DNA from: Dermacentor variabilis
Taxonomy: Eukaryota; Arthropoda; Arachnida; Ixodida; Ixodidae
Reading direction: 5' to 3'
DNA length: 64,000 bases
Assembly: GCF_050947875.1 (NCBI RefSeq)
Contig: NC_134573.1
Coordinates: forward strand, 50,270,115 to 50,334,114
Numbering within the stretch: the stretch's first letter is position 1; every line of letters begins with the position of its first letter. This document shows positions 35,120 to 49,149 of the stretch, one piece after another. Position numbers and translations under genes: made by a program. The notes beneath the pieces were generated by a model. That model was not told the origin of the DNA. It made no database searches and worked only from the letters and a program-made list of their open reading frames with translations.

Positions 35120-37537
35120 CTTCTATCTGACCGCAAGAAGCATCGCCTTGTGGTCCGTGAAATGGCAACTACAGTACTTACCGTGTCCTGATTACAGAAG
35201 GCCAAATCTATACATGTATTGCAGTTGGTTAAAATTGAATTGAAAGGAGTTCATATCTCCTAACCAGCGCACACGTGTAGCATCTGTGGAAAATGTCTGG
35301 ATACCCGGATTTTCTCATTGAAATCTCCGACAAGTATCAATGCCTCCCTTCTAATCCAGGGCTGCAGCTCTCTCACAACAAGATCTGCTGCTGTATTCAG
35401 GGCGCGATGTAACACACACAACCCGCACACTACCTAGCAGCACAGCACAAATTTTCCTCGTACTCGTAGACCAGTTGGGCGAGCAAGGCGTCCTCCGCCT
35501 GCACTTCGCGTTTAACGTAAATGGCCACACCGGCAGTGTGGTTGTCGGTCCACTTGGCCGTGCTGTTGTAGCAATACTCACCCACTTCGTAGGGGGACTT
35601 CAGGTCCATCCATGTCTAGGTGAAACACAGTACGGTAGTTTCTGACAACGTAATCCTTGGCAACGCCTGCGCAGTGTGCACCGAGGGAGCGCAAGTTGAC
35701 ACAGCCGATGGTGACAAAGTACTCGACCAGCATCTTGTTGCACTCGGCACTGATGGTGCGGAGACAATGCTTGCCGTATCTCTTGAATTCATCGGCAAAA
35801 GCGTGATCCGGGTTGTAGTTGACATGATAGAAGCGATGGTCGTTGTCCTTCTTTGTCAGATACAGCGTGTCGATTGTGGTAACCCTGTTAAGAGTGACGT
35901 ACACAAGCTTCTGGATTTGCGCTTCTGAGTAATGGACCACAACCAAATTGTAGGTGCCACCTTGGGACTTAAAATGGTTGTGGTGCCCACCTGGACCACA
36001 GGGAATTGCTTGCACCTGAAGGTTATGTGTCCCAGCCCCTTTCCCTTCAAGTGGCAGCCGATAGTGATGAGTTTGATGAGAACCCAATTACTGCAGATGA
36101 CAGGATTGTTCACTCAGTAGCTTCCTCCATTCAGCAGGACTGCTGCATCCACACCTGTGGGAAATTCAATCCATAAGCGCAGCGGGTTGTTGTTGGTGTC
36201 CCTTTGCACGTGCTTGAGGATCCGCACACTGCTATTGAGGAGTCTCTTGGACACATCAATGTTACCTATGACCATGTAGGGCTTCCCCATGCACAGGAGG
36301 ATCTTGTTGTTCAAGTTACCCATGTCAACTTTGGACAGGGTGGTGGCTCTGGCTTTGGCGTGCACATACTTCTTGTTGGACCTGTGGCCACAAATGTTGT
36401 CTGCGGCCGAGCAGTGGATCGCGTATTCGGTACAAGCTTAGGCGGTCGTGATGTTATAGGCCTCAGCTTCTTTGTTCGCGTAGAAGAAGCACTCCGAGTG
36501 GGCACTTCTGTGGGGCTTCTTCAGTGGTCACAAAGCTGCTTTCCATGAGAGGCACCTCCGGCGGAGTGAGCCCCCTCGCATCCCTGATATTGGTAAGTAT
36601 GGTTGCAAACCGCACGTCGCTCTGGTGCACATTCTTAAACTGGGATACAGAAAGTATGCCACGGCATACTTTCCGTATCGAAGATACCTTGGTGCAAATT
36701 AGATTGCCTGTACAGCTCAGCTGCCTTGATCGGCAGAAGCTGCCTGAGGTCGCGGCCAGGTGACGCTGCGGCGCCTTGCGAAAACCGATCCCATCCAGAC
36801 AAAATTTGTGTTATTGCTTGTGGCTCCTGAGCTATGCGCACTCTTTCTGGTGCTCATGCTGAAGGGTTTCATGTACTTCAGGGAGATGATGCAAAGTTGC
36901 CAATCAATCAGCACGAGCGGGTCTGTCGATATCAAACTGATCTTATTGATGATGATACACTTCACATCTTTGAAGATGCAGTGGAAGGAATTGGCATCGC
37001 TCAACCTGAGACCCCTGTCCGTATTCTTGCCAGATACGAGTTTGAAGGCAGCTTGCGCAGTGATCTCGACAGGGTGATGAGGGTCTTCACTGCAAGAATC
37101 AGGAAACTACAACGAAGCCGGGCATCGTGATGATGAAGAAAAAGTAGAGAAGATTGTATTCCCTTCATCGGTACATGGTTGGGACTCATTCAAATCTTGA
37201 GCGGTTCTGATTAGCACGGGGACCAAGACAGGCAAGGAAGGAGTTGATGTCACATCCCGTTTTTTACTTAGGAAGTAGCATTTGTAAACGTCCATGATGG
37301 TACGCAACACGAACGTCTTGCCACAACTGGCTGCTACGGTAAAGAAGACTTGCAGGATTGATTTACAGTCGAGCTTGGTCAGGTGATAAATGATTTCTCG
37401 CACGATCTCGAATTGCCCTGAATTCCTCATCCTCATTCGCTGCAAGTAGACTTTGGTCGGCACGAGGTCGGGGCACATCTGGACAGCTGGACATCTTGCA
37501 GCAGCCGCTTTAGCATCGTCACCCTGAGCCTGCTGCC
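35120..37537 (-). pseudogene. Helentron: Pif1-like helicase with fused endonuclease
   Basis: Minus-strand pieces in order: GQFEIVREIIYHL and a Walker A region AASCGKTFVLRTIMDVY (37.4-37.3 kb); FKDVKCIIINKISLIS, where Walker B has lost its acidic pair (about 36.96 kb); GKPYMVIGNIDVSKRLLNSS (about 36.27 kb); FKSQGGTYNLVVVHYSEAQ and KLVYVTLNRVTTIDTLYL (about 35.9 kb). The same strand then continues into an AP-type endonuclease: VNLRSLGAHCAGVAKDYVV, ILVGDFNEKIRVS and a DHKAMLL end (about 35.14 kb). Helicase plus C-terminal endonuclease is typical of Helentrons (Helitron2). Several stops and frameshifts. The N-terminal Rep nuclease is not seen; another element starts at 37538. Confidence 0.78.
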
Positions 37538-37624
37538 AGTGGCGTAGCCAGAAAATTCGTTCGGGGGAGCAGGGGGTGGGGAGGCTGCGTTGCAGCTCAG
37601 CCTCATTATAGAATTTGTTGAGGG
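37538..37624 (+). mobile_element. Terminal fragment of a hAT-like element
   Basis: CAGTGGCGTAGCCAGAAAAT followed by a G-rich stretch is a hAT-style terminus (CAGTGG start). It interrupts the helicase pseudogene, and is itself interrupted after 87 bases by the TTAA MITE; 38553 onward may be its continuation. The other end was not located. Confidence 0.45.
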
Positions 37625-37628
37625 TTAA

Positions 37629-38548
37629 CCCTTTGAAGGTGGATTTTTTCACGATATGCTACTGGCCAGGGTCGATTTTTTATTGCAGATTCCAATTCTT
37701 CTTAGGGACTTATTTCGAAAAAAATTTACCGCAATTTTTGTAGGGTGACAATAAAGTGAGAAAAAATATATTTTGCGTTGGTATATATGCAATCTTCATT
37801 CATGAATAACAACAATAAAAAAGGAAATAAACTTATCAAAATAAAAATTTGATGCATTTTTATGCACATAGTTCAAAGCTTTGAAAATCCACACATGAGA
37901 ATGTTTTGCAAGTGTCAAATGTTCCTGCTCTTACAATTATACGTACGTCCATAGCGTAATCTTACTGCGTAAGTGTATGCACTCAAGAAAACTGCTTGGT
38001 TGTGTGCCCATAAAAAAAAGCAACACGTGTGACAAACTTCCGCTAATCTTCATCTTATTGCCAACCAGCTAGGGTAATTAGTTTTCGCGAGTCTTAAAAA
38101 AGAAGAAAAGAAACGGAAACACATGCACGACGGCATCCTTCCTATGCGCACCCCTGTGAGCACTAAACGAGCGAGAAACAAGCGGTCGCCCTTTGAGCGA
38201 TTAGGAAGGAGATAGCCATCAGTTTCGCAAGCGCAAAAAGCCGAAACCGCCCGCGAAACAAAATCCAAACGGCTGCCCACCTGCCTGCGTGCCAATGCGC
38301 GAGTGGTAGCATTTAGACGTGCGGGAGCAAACTAGTGCTAAAACAAACCATGCAACGAAAATCGAGAGAGGGAGGCGCGTGAAAAAATTCTCTGCATCCC
38401 CACATAGTGGCAGCACATCACAGAAAAGAAAAAAGTTAATAAATTGGCGCGCTTTTTAAACGTACAGATAGCGCCATAAATATACGGCATCGACCATTTT
38501 CGGATTTGTTCGCGGCGCCATGTATTTACGTCATTGACTGTCAAAGGG
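37629..38548. mobile_element. TTAA MITE with CCCTTTGA inverted repeats
   Basis: The 920-bp element begins CCCTTTGA and ends TCAAAGGG and is flanked by TTAA at 37625-37628 and 38549-38552. The TTAA target plus a CCCTTT tip is the piggyBac pattern. It is AT-rich with no transposase, so it would depend on a transposase elsewhere. It sits inside the hAT-like fragment, which sits in the Helentron, all within DXO intron 1. Confidence 0.75.
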
Positions 38549-38684
38549 TTAAATACATGAATAATGACTGCATTGCCATTTCCAAAGAGGATGCTGCAAA
38601 CTAATTCTTGAATGCTACATACTGTCAAGACAAGTAAAATACGTATTTTTTCATAAAAGAATATATTCGTATGTCCCAAATATT

Positions 38685-38914
38685 AGATTATGGGGTTTTA
38701 TGTGCCAAAACCACTTTCTGATTATGAGGCACGCCGTAGTGGAGGACTCCGGAAATTTCGACTACCTGGGGTTCTTTACCGTGCGCTAAATCTAAGCACA
38801 CGGGTGTTTTCGCATTTCGCCCCCATCGAAATGCGGCCGCCGTGGCCGGGATTCGTTCCCGCGACCTCGTGCTCAGCAGCCCAGCACCATAGCCACTGAG
38901 CAACCACGGCGGGT
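38685..38914 (-). mobile_element. Complete tRNA-derived SINE (Ruka-like) with TSD
   Basis: On the minus strand: tRNA-like head with A-box-like GGTTGCTCAGTGGCTATGG and B-box-like GGGAACGAATCCCGG, a GCGGCCGC-containing body, GAACCCCAGGTAGTCGAAAT, and a 3' end GGTTTTGGCACATAAAACCC. An exact 11-bp duplication, TCCCAAATATT, occurs at 38674-38684 and 38915-38925. The head promotes Pol III transcription; mobilisation by a LINE is expected. Assignment to the tick Ruka-type SINE group is from recollection of tick repeats. Confidence 0.85.
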
Positions 38915-38925
38915 TCCCAAATATT

Positions 38926-40540
38926 GTGCCAGAAATAACTGATATCAATGTTTCCATGTTTTTGTCTATTTAATATGTAAAGGAAATATCACACGAACTT
39001 GAGAACTATATCAGTTAAAAACAAGAAAAGCAGTGCATGCAGCTGATATGAAACACGTAAAGGCCATGAAATGAACTAGTTGAGGACAAGTAATTTTGAT
39101 GAAACTTTGTTCAAGAATCTTGTTTACATTTTTACAGATGCAATGATAAGGGAAAAATCTCAATTATGCTGTCCTTCGTTTCAATGTATTTCACAGTAGC
39201 AGCTGTCACCGCAGTCTTGTATTGTGAGTAATAGCACCGAAATTATAGTACCAACAGAGAGCACATATAGAATGCAGGAGTTCTGCAAAATATATACAAT
39301 AGAAGTGCAAAGATACAACTTCGTAAATAGCAAAAAAGTGTCACTGGAAACAAAGTTTACGGCATGTATACAGAAAACTTCACAGCAAGATATTTAAATA
39401 TACGTATGTCTCCAATAAATCCACATATCTAAGCAAAAGTCAGTTTATATAATGCATCAAACAAGGCAAATAAACATGTTAGCAATCAGAAATCGCAGAT
39501 TCCTGCTGCCTGCTGCATAACCGTTCGTTCACCGACCACACCGAGGATGTCGGAGTCAGCGTTTACGTCCACGAGTCGGTCGGTCATTGTTCACTCCGTC
39601 TCTCTGTGTCTGTTGAAAGCCTCTCGCTGAGCAACTTCTTCGTCGATCATGCTGTTACACAGCTCTTCCATTTCTGCAAACTTAATGTGCAGAGTCCAGG
39701 GTGTCAAACTGGAATATTTTCGGGTTCAGTTCGGGTTCGGTTTTTAGCATTTTGGGTTTTGTTCTGGGTTTGGTTCCCGAGCATCATTCAGTTCCGGTTC
39801 GAACTAGTAAAGCAACAGGAGTGTTTCTTCTTAACCTTTTAGTGCTGCATTTCTGTTTCTCTATCATGTCGGTATAAAAACAAATTCATAATGTAGGTTT
39901 CTTTTTGTAAATGTTGTTTCTTGGCCAACTTAACTGTATAATCCACTGCAAAATGTTTTCCACGGGAGGCCAACGATTACAACACTTGACTGAAGCGAAA
40001 TAAAAGGATCGTGGGGACACTTCAGGCTGCTGGCGTGTGTGAGCGGGAAAGCATTACTCTTAATTGCCACAAGTTTATTTTAATAATTTATTTAGGTTCA
40101 TTAATATAATGAATTTTATTTTATTCTTGGCTCATAAACCAGCAGTTTCATGCCCCGCAGTTGCTTTCTTGAGCAAGACAACAATGGCCCTACATAGCTG
40201 CCGCGGTGCAGCCTTGTGCTCTACCCCCTCGCCCACCAGTGACGGGCTGCACCTCGTGTCCAAATAATGCATCCTCGCTGCAATCTTCTGGCAGGCAGGC
40301 ATGTGGCCTCCTGGCCAGTGGGCAGTGCCCCGGGGCCGCCCCCCCCCTGCCTTCTGTGGCCAGCCGGTGACGGGCCATTCTCCAAATCATGCATCCTTCT
40401 CTTAATGTTCTGGCTGGCTGGCAAGCAGGTAGGCAGCTGACTAGCAAGTGGGCAGCCTCTTTGGCCGGCAGAAACTCCTCTGGGCAGCAGAGAGCCAGCC
40501 TATCTGCCATCGTTTTTGGTACCCCCAAATGTCGCCACAG
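38926..40540. other. DXO intron 1; hAT-like tip near 39697
   Basis: No gene. CAGGGTGTCAAACTGGAA at 39697 followed by GGTTCGG-type degenerate repeats (to about 39810) resembles the end of another hAT-like MITE whose opposite end I could not find. A GC-rich block (40.2-40.5 kb) precedes the microsatellite. Confidence 0.35.
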
Positions 40541-40546
40541 CCACGC

Positions 40547-43130
<2,584 letters not shown>

Positions 43131-43139
43131 TTGGATCCC

Positions 43140-43430
43140 GACTACTACCAGTTGCTACTATACAATTGGTCCATTTGGAATCCAAATGGAAGCACTTGCT
43201 TCCAGTACAGCTGATTCAGGTTCCAGTTGTATCCCAACTGGGACCATTTGCTTCCAGTACAACAGGTGATGGTTCCAGTTGGATCCCAACTGGAACCAGT
43301 TGCATCCCAGTTGGTTTCTAACTGGGACCGGTTGGCCTGTAACTGGGACCAGTTGGTTTTGTACTGGAACCAGTTGGTCCCAGTCAATGCCAGTTGGAAC
43401 CAGTTGGATTCCAGTTGAATATCTTCACCT
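43140..43430. repeat. Degenerate tandem array of CCAGTTGG/CCAACTGG
   Basis: CAGTTG or CAACTG appears more than 15 times within 290 bases, mostly as CCAGTTGG, CCAACTGGGACC and AACTGGAACCAGTTGG, at irregular 10-20 bp spacing. Open frames of 63-81 codons over it (repeating NWDQ or PVGSQLEP) follow from the repeat. The hexamer is also an E-box and a Myb-type core, but a regulatory role is only a possibility. Confidence 0.85.
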
Positions 43431-43493
43431 GGGTATATCTAACCTACCGTTGGTGAGATGCAAAGCCAATAATCCTCACGGCGTGATATCAGG

Positions 43494-43780
43494 CAGTGGT
43501 ATTCAACCGTGGTTCCCAAGGCGCTCTGCGTTTTATTTTGCTCGAAGGGGACCACTCAAAATTGCGCCTGAAAAGTCGCAGACAACAGCATATGAAAAGC
43601 TTGCCAAGAGTGAAGATACAGCACCAAGAGAGAAGGCCGGGCCTGTACTATTGCCCCTACTGCTTCCCCGGAGAAAGCAGTGATGGTTTTTTGAAGGTAG
43701 AGCACCGTAAGGGGCAAGAAAGGTTTAATCCAGCATGACTGACGCAGCACCAGCACCGCAAGCATGAGAAAGTCTATCCT
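43494..43780 (+). mobile_element. hAT-like terminal fragment (CAGTGGTATTCAACC)
   Basis: CAGTGGTATTCAACCGTGG is a standard hAT-type 5' tip (CAGTGGTTCTCAACC in many families). The matching right end was not seen, so this is a solo end or a truncated MITE; the end coordinate is nominal. Confidence 0.45.
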
Positions 43781-44237
43781 GCGTACCTTCAGACACAGTA
43801 ATCACCAAATGGGGTGTCCGTGCCCACTGCTTCACCATGCATCGGAGCGTAAACAAACTCTACCCTACTCTGCAGTGCCGGAATGCCTAGGGGACAAACA
43901 CATACAACATGCGCTAAGAAACCTCGTCCATAGTGTTTAGGCAGAGTCATATATTCAAGGAGCAAAAGCCCCCAGATTTCCGGTCGCGGTTCCCGCCCTC
44001 TGCACAAAGGTGACGCGCACTGTGCCTGACTACTCTCGTCGTGCACGCAATCTAATTAAACAATGCTCGGTGACAATGTAAACAATAGATAGAACCAGCG
44101 ATAACATTTGAGAAACTTCTGGTACAGAAAGGCGCATCTTGCACTGAGCGACGAGTTTGAATAGCCGGTGAAAGACAATAACCAGGAAAGATAAACAAGT
44201 ATGTGTGGCAATGTATTCACGTCTCCTTTCTACGCAG

Positions 44238-44467
44238 CATATGCACGGATTTTATCTGTCGACGGAGCACGTTGACAATCGTTATGTGCACGCCGTACGA
44301 GGAGAATAAAGGCTGGCGGCTGGTGGCATGCAGACACAAAGGCATCGTGTACCTCCATGAGCATCCTACAATGGAGGAGGTACATCGATCCCTCAAAGAG
44401 AGAGGTGACTGGAAATTGGATCGTATGACGTACTGGGGCAGCAGGTTCCACCGTAGCATGACCTCAA
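44238..44467 (+). CDS. DXO: DXO/Rai1-family gene, coding exon 2
   Basis: The acceptor is a clean pyrimidine tract, GTCTCCTTTCTACGCAG. The first base completes the Ser codon begun at 33449. The exon reads DFICRRSTLTIVMCTPYEENK, GWRLVACRHKGIVYLHE and DRMTYWGSRFHRSM. Vertebrate DXO has TPYERQEGWQLA, GTLYLSE and ELMYMGYKFEQYM in these places. The Glu of FEQ, which I recall as an active-site residue, aligns with His here. The donor is TCAA|GTGAGT after one base of a codon. The exon has 230 bases and no stop. It lies 10.8 kb from exon 1 and 16.7 kb from exon 3, both distances made of transposon-rich intron. Confidence 0.8.
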
Positions 44468-44876
44468 GTGAGTGCTATGCATCCACTAGTAATAATAAGG
44501 AAGACTTCAGTTGTCTACATGTGCCTTGGGATAAGCATGTCTTGGTCTCAATTCTACCTCCTTGTTGTTTTGTTTAATATTGGCACAACAGAAAACCAGG
44601 GAAAGAAAAAAATGCAAAAAGAAACACTAGGCAGGGGGTGCTTAGATTCCAACTGGTTAATAGGTGTAGACCTCTGATTTGCTTTTATATTTATTATCTC
44701 AAACAAACAATATACCTCACTTGAGATTTGCCGACAAAGAATGGCAACTCCTGGCATGCTAAACAAACAGCCGGTGAGCTCACATGTAATAAGTGCATTA
44801 GCATTAGGAGTGTCAAAGTACAGTAGAAAAGAGTTTATGGGAAATGCGGGAAACTGGTCACATAATATACGTATAT
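44468..44876. other. DXO intron 2, first part, no feature
   Basis: Intron sequence without a recognised element. Open frames extending past the donor are read-through of the exon frame. Confidence 0.5.
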
Positions 44877-45200
44877 ACAAGGTGTTTCAGCGAACACTTT
44901 CAAAAATTCTTGAAGGTTGCCTGGGGCAGATAGCACAATTCGTGTTGATGAGGTGGTCTATTCGAAGCGGCGAACACTGCTTGTACAAAAATTAAAATAC
45001 ATAATCGACTAACAAAAAATCACTCATTAGCTTTTTCACTAATTACCTTATGACTCATATTGCAATTCACAAATTCTAGTCGTGGAGTTCACAAGGTTGA
45101 TCCATTTGGAATGAATTCTCAGGATGACACCATTTAGAGATCTTAATTCCCGAACTTTGATGAGAAATGCATAGGTGTTCCAATTACTTTTGTGCTTCAA
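44877..45200 (+). repeat. Left arm of a fold-back (TIR) element
   Basis: It starts ACAAGGTGTTTCAGCGAACA, a tip seen in arthropod fold-back/MITE families. The stretch at about 45030-45185 (for example TATTGCAATTCACAAATTCT and CTCAGGATGACACCA) recurs inverted at 46690-46860. The two arms enclose the second TTAA element. Confidence 0.7.
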
Positions 45201-45223
45201 TGGATAAAATGATGTTTTGTAGA

Positions 45224-46675
45224 AGGGACCCTGAAACGATTTTGACGATTTTGTACAAACATACTGAGTCGTTGAGTAGGTCCTTCTGAACATTAATTGA
45301 TGCATCTAAGTGCTCCGCGTAAAGCGGGTAATTTATTATAAGGTTTTGAAGATGTACATGGCTGCCGATCGCAGCACACTGCTTGGCGGAATTTTCAGCC
45401 ACCCCTACCCATATGACGTAAATAACCCAATTGACATCAGTAGGGCGAGCTATCCGATTGGCTGCCCAGGGTGCGTCATCGATAATTTTTCCACCTTTAT
45501 GGTGAACAAATAATGTTTGTAATAGTTGGAATGTTAGTTAATTTGTTTCTATAAAAAGAAAGTAACAGAAAGAGAATGCACAAGAACAATTTCTCACTAC
45601 ACTTAAGCACTTCCACTATACAGCAAGCATCGTCTGCTTGTGTTACATCGTGCTCCATTTTGATGAGAGCTCCGCAGTCAGTGTCGGTTTGAGTTTTTTT
45701 CGTGAGCACTATGATTAGACTTTGTTGCATTGTGGACTGCAAACGTAGCGATGTCAAGCTGCGACATCCTGTCCCTCTGCAAGGCAGCAGATGAGCGGAC
45801 TGGCTGCAACGCATCGGACTGCTGCTATCCGACCGGCGCCAGGCTTTATGCGTTTGCCGCTGTCACTTTACAATGGAAAATTACTAATGCAATAGCGTTT
45901 TAGGAGTTTCGTATTAGGGTAAACGCAAGCGCAAGGGGACAGGGCCTGGCTGTTTGACCGTGTCATTCCACGGGGTGAGCACAAACGCAAATGAGGTCTG
46001 CACGATGCAGCCACCTGGTGGCACAGAGCTAAACGACACTAAGTGGCAGTAACGAAATGTCTTTTTCTTTGCTCCTGGTGCAAATTTTTCACAGGGGTGT
46101 AATCATCAACACATTGTTTTTGTAAACGTTTAAAATGTTTTACACTTGGTTAGAGCAATATTAGCTCTTTGTTTGGCTGGTTAAGCTCTGCACCAACGGC
46201 TTGGAGACCGATCAGGCAGCTCACATACATCTACGCCAAAGTTCCTTCATCAGCTTGAGCTTATGCTCCCACCGTTCCGTCGAAATGCCCAGCTCTCCTG
46301 TGGTTACCGGAATACCAGACACATTCAGTGCTGTGACAGAATGCTCACAATGTACGCTACTTCGATAGCTCTCGCTTGGGGTGAACTGCCAAGCAGCTAG
46401 CGGAGAGTTTGGAGAGTCTTTGCATGCTCGCTCCTAGAGAACCGGCAGTCGATGACACGATTTGCCATTGACGCAGAGCCAGTGAAGGCGGAGCTTAGCC
46501 CCGATCACTCGGCGAACAAGTTGAGGAGAAAATGCATGACTATGGAGGAGGGTAACTTGTAGTCGTGCATAGTTCTTTTAATATGAGACATTTCACACAA
46601 ACTGTGGTGCGAATGATTAGCTTTAGCTGTACCCTACTCATCTACAAAATTTGTCTGAACCATTTCGGGGGCCCT
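45224..46675. mobile_element. TTAA-family element, copy 2
   Basis: Same family as 22845-24330 and in the same orientation: it begins AGGGACCCTGAAACG and ends GGGGGCCCT followed by TTAA (46676-46679). The left flank reads TAGA instead of TTAA, so that side has mutated or shifted. It lies in the loop of the fold-back element. No transposase is encoded. Confidence 0.75.
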
Positions 46676-46682
46676 TTAAGAA

Positions 46683-46930
46683 AGTAACTGGAACTCCAGT
46701 GCATTTCTCCGCAAAGTTCGGGAATTAATATATCTAAACTGGTGTCATCCTGAGAATTCGTTTCAAATGGATCTGCCTTGCGAACTCCATGGCTAGAATT
46801 TGTAAATTGCAATATGAGCCATAAGATAATTAGTTAAAAACTTAATGAATTTTTGTTAATTAGTAATTATGCAGCTAAATTGTTTGTTTGTGCAAGTAAC
46901 ATCCACCTCTTCGAATAGATCGGCATACCT
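46683..46930 (-). repeat. Right arm of the fold-back element
   Basis: Reverse complement of the left arm over about 170 bases, roughly 80% identical by eye (CTCAGGATGACACCAG, AATTCCCGAACTTTG, GCTCATATTGCAATTTACA). The outer tip matching ACAAGGTGTTTCAG is not found on this side, so the arm is truncated. Confidence 0.7.
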
Positions 46931-47876
46931 GATTTTACTTTTCACTAAAAGCTAGTTGACCTTCCGTTCTCGAGCTGTCAAAACATGCGTTCCTTGCCTC
47001 CGCTAATCTGAGCACCCAACACACATACACACGCACTGGCATAATCGTGTTGCTGCCAAAAATTTACGCCCGCAGTAAAGTACAATACACTTGGTTACTG
47101 CAGTATTAGCTGTTTTTGTCTGTTTGAGCTTTGTGCCACCATGTGACTGCACCATGCAGGCTGCTCCCGTTTACGCCTCCACCCCAACGCCCTGTTCGCC
47201 TGCATTTACCCAAATACCGGACAAGCTAAACCTCTCTATTGTGTCGGGAGCCATTGGTCAACAGGGATCGGTATCTCGTTAAAAACAAATAGAACTTTGC
47301 GAAGCACTTAACATGGGCACAAATAATGGATCTGCACACACATCAAATTGCAAATAAAATTAATTATGTCTACCATCATCATTGCGATAAGTGTATGCAT
47401 GCATCTATATAGAAATTTCATCTAGTGCTCGAAACTGCAGCGAAAAACCCATTGTGCTGACCGTGGAAAAATATTTTGCTCAGAGCTTCCAGTATGCAGG
47501 CATGCTGCGTGGTAACAGCAGGGCAAAGGCAGTTAGTTTTCATTTATGAAACACAGGCTGTGGTGTCCCCTGCTTCGGTGTTGTTTTAGTCCAAACTTTT
47601 ATTTGTTGCCGTAACCAGAATTTAAGCTTAGGACAAGATCTTTTTTTTTACTCATTTAGGTACTACTAATTTAAATGTACCCTCTAGTTATTCTTAACAC
47701 ACGAGAATAAGCCAGTATAAAGCTTTCAAAATGGCAGCCGTTATGCACACAAATCCCCCACAAAATAAAGTCCTGGATACAGCCCTGTACACGCACAACT
47801 ACTTCAGTGTACAGCGACAAAACAATTGTCTTTGATTTTAATCTCGACATGTTATACTTGTTATACATGTTATACG
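46931..47876. other. DXO intron 2, no supported gene
   Basis: AT-rich spacer between the two oppositely oriented TTAA-family copies. No feature recognised. Confidence 0.45.
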
Positions 47877-49145
47877 CCCGCGCGAGACCTCTCCGCTAAA
47901 GCCCCTCCATACACGTTTCCGCGTGGCGCGTAGATGCAGGGGCTTTACTCTCCGCTAGCCGCTTGGCTGTCGACCCCAAGCGAGAGCTATCAAAGCAGCG
48001 TTCATTGCGAGCATTCTGCTGTAGCGCCGACCGTGTCTGGTATTCCGGTAACCACAGGCAAGCTGGGTTTTTCGGCAGATGGCTGTAGGCATAAACTCAA
48101 GCTGATAAAGGAACTTTAGCGTAGACGTACGTGAGCGGCCTGATCGGTCTGCACGGTCCAGCCACTTGTTGGCGCAGAGCTTAACCAGCCAAACAAAGAG
48201 CTAATATTGCTCTAACCAAGTGGAAAACATTTTAAACTTCTACAAACACAATGTGTTGATGATAACACTCCTGCGAAAAATTTACACCACCAGCAAAAAA
48301 GAATACGTTTTGTTACTGCTACTCTGTGTGGTTGAGCTCTATGCCACCAGGTGGCTGCATTGTGCAGACCTCATTTGCGTTTGTGCTCACCCCGTGGAAT
48401 GACACGGTCAAACAGCCAGGCCCTGTCCCCTTGCGCTTGCGTTTACCCTAATACGAAACTCGCAAAACGCTATTGCATTAGTAATTTTCCGTTGTAAAGT
48501 GACAGCCGCAAACGCGCAAAGCCTGGCGCCGGTCGGATAGCAGCAGTCCGACGCGCTGCAGCCAGTCCGCTCATCTGCTGCCTTGCAGAGGGATAGGATG
48601 TCACAGCTTGACATATTGCCAGTTGCTACGTTTGCAGTCCACAACGCAACAAAGTCGAACCATAGCGCTCACGAAAAGACAGGCCGACACTGACAGCGGA
48701 GCTCTCGTCAAGAACGGAGCACGTTGTAACACAAGCAGATGACATTTGCTCTGTGCCGGAAGTGCTTAAGTGTACTGAAAAATTGTTCTTGTGCATTCTC
48801 TTTATGTCACTTTCTTTTTATAAAAACAAGTTAACATTCTAACTATTACGAACATCATTTTTTTGCCATAAAGTTGGAAAAATTATCGATCACGCGCCCT
48901 GGTCAGCCAATCGAATAGCTCGCCCCACTGACGACATATGGGTGATTTCCGTCATATGGGTAGGGGCAGCTTAAGATTTCGCCGAGTAGTGTGCTGCAGT
49001 TGGCAGCGATGTGCATTTTTAAAACCTTATAATAAATTACACGCTTTATGTGGAGCACTTAGATGTGTCAATTAATGATCAGAAGGACCTACTATAACGA
49101 CTCAGTACGTTTGTAGAAAATCGTCAAAATCGTTTCAGTGTCCCT
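47877..49145 (-). mobile_element. TTAA-family element, copy 3, inverted, truncated
   Basis: Reverse-orientation relative of copies 1 and 2. Its intact end reads CGTTTCAGTGTCCCT followed by TTAA (49146-49149). The other end starts within the family sequence at GCCCGCGCGAGACCTCTCCG, so about 250 bases are missing there, and a short extra segment lies near 47910-47945. Copies 2 and 3 form an inverted pair with about 1.2-kb arms and a 1.2-kb spacer. Confidence 0.75.
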
Positions 49146-49149
49146 TTAA

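Noticed and set aside
38685..38914. Possible tRNA gene on the minus strand
   Set aside because: A-box and B-box are present but the sequence runs on into a 230-bp body with target duplications; it is a SINE.
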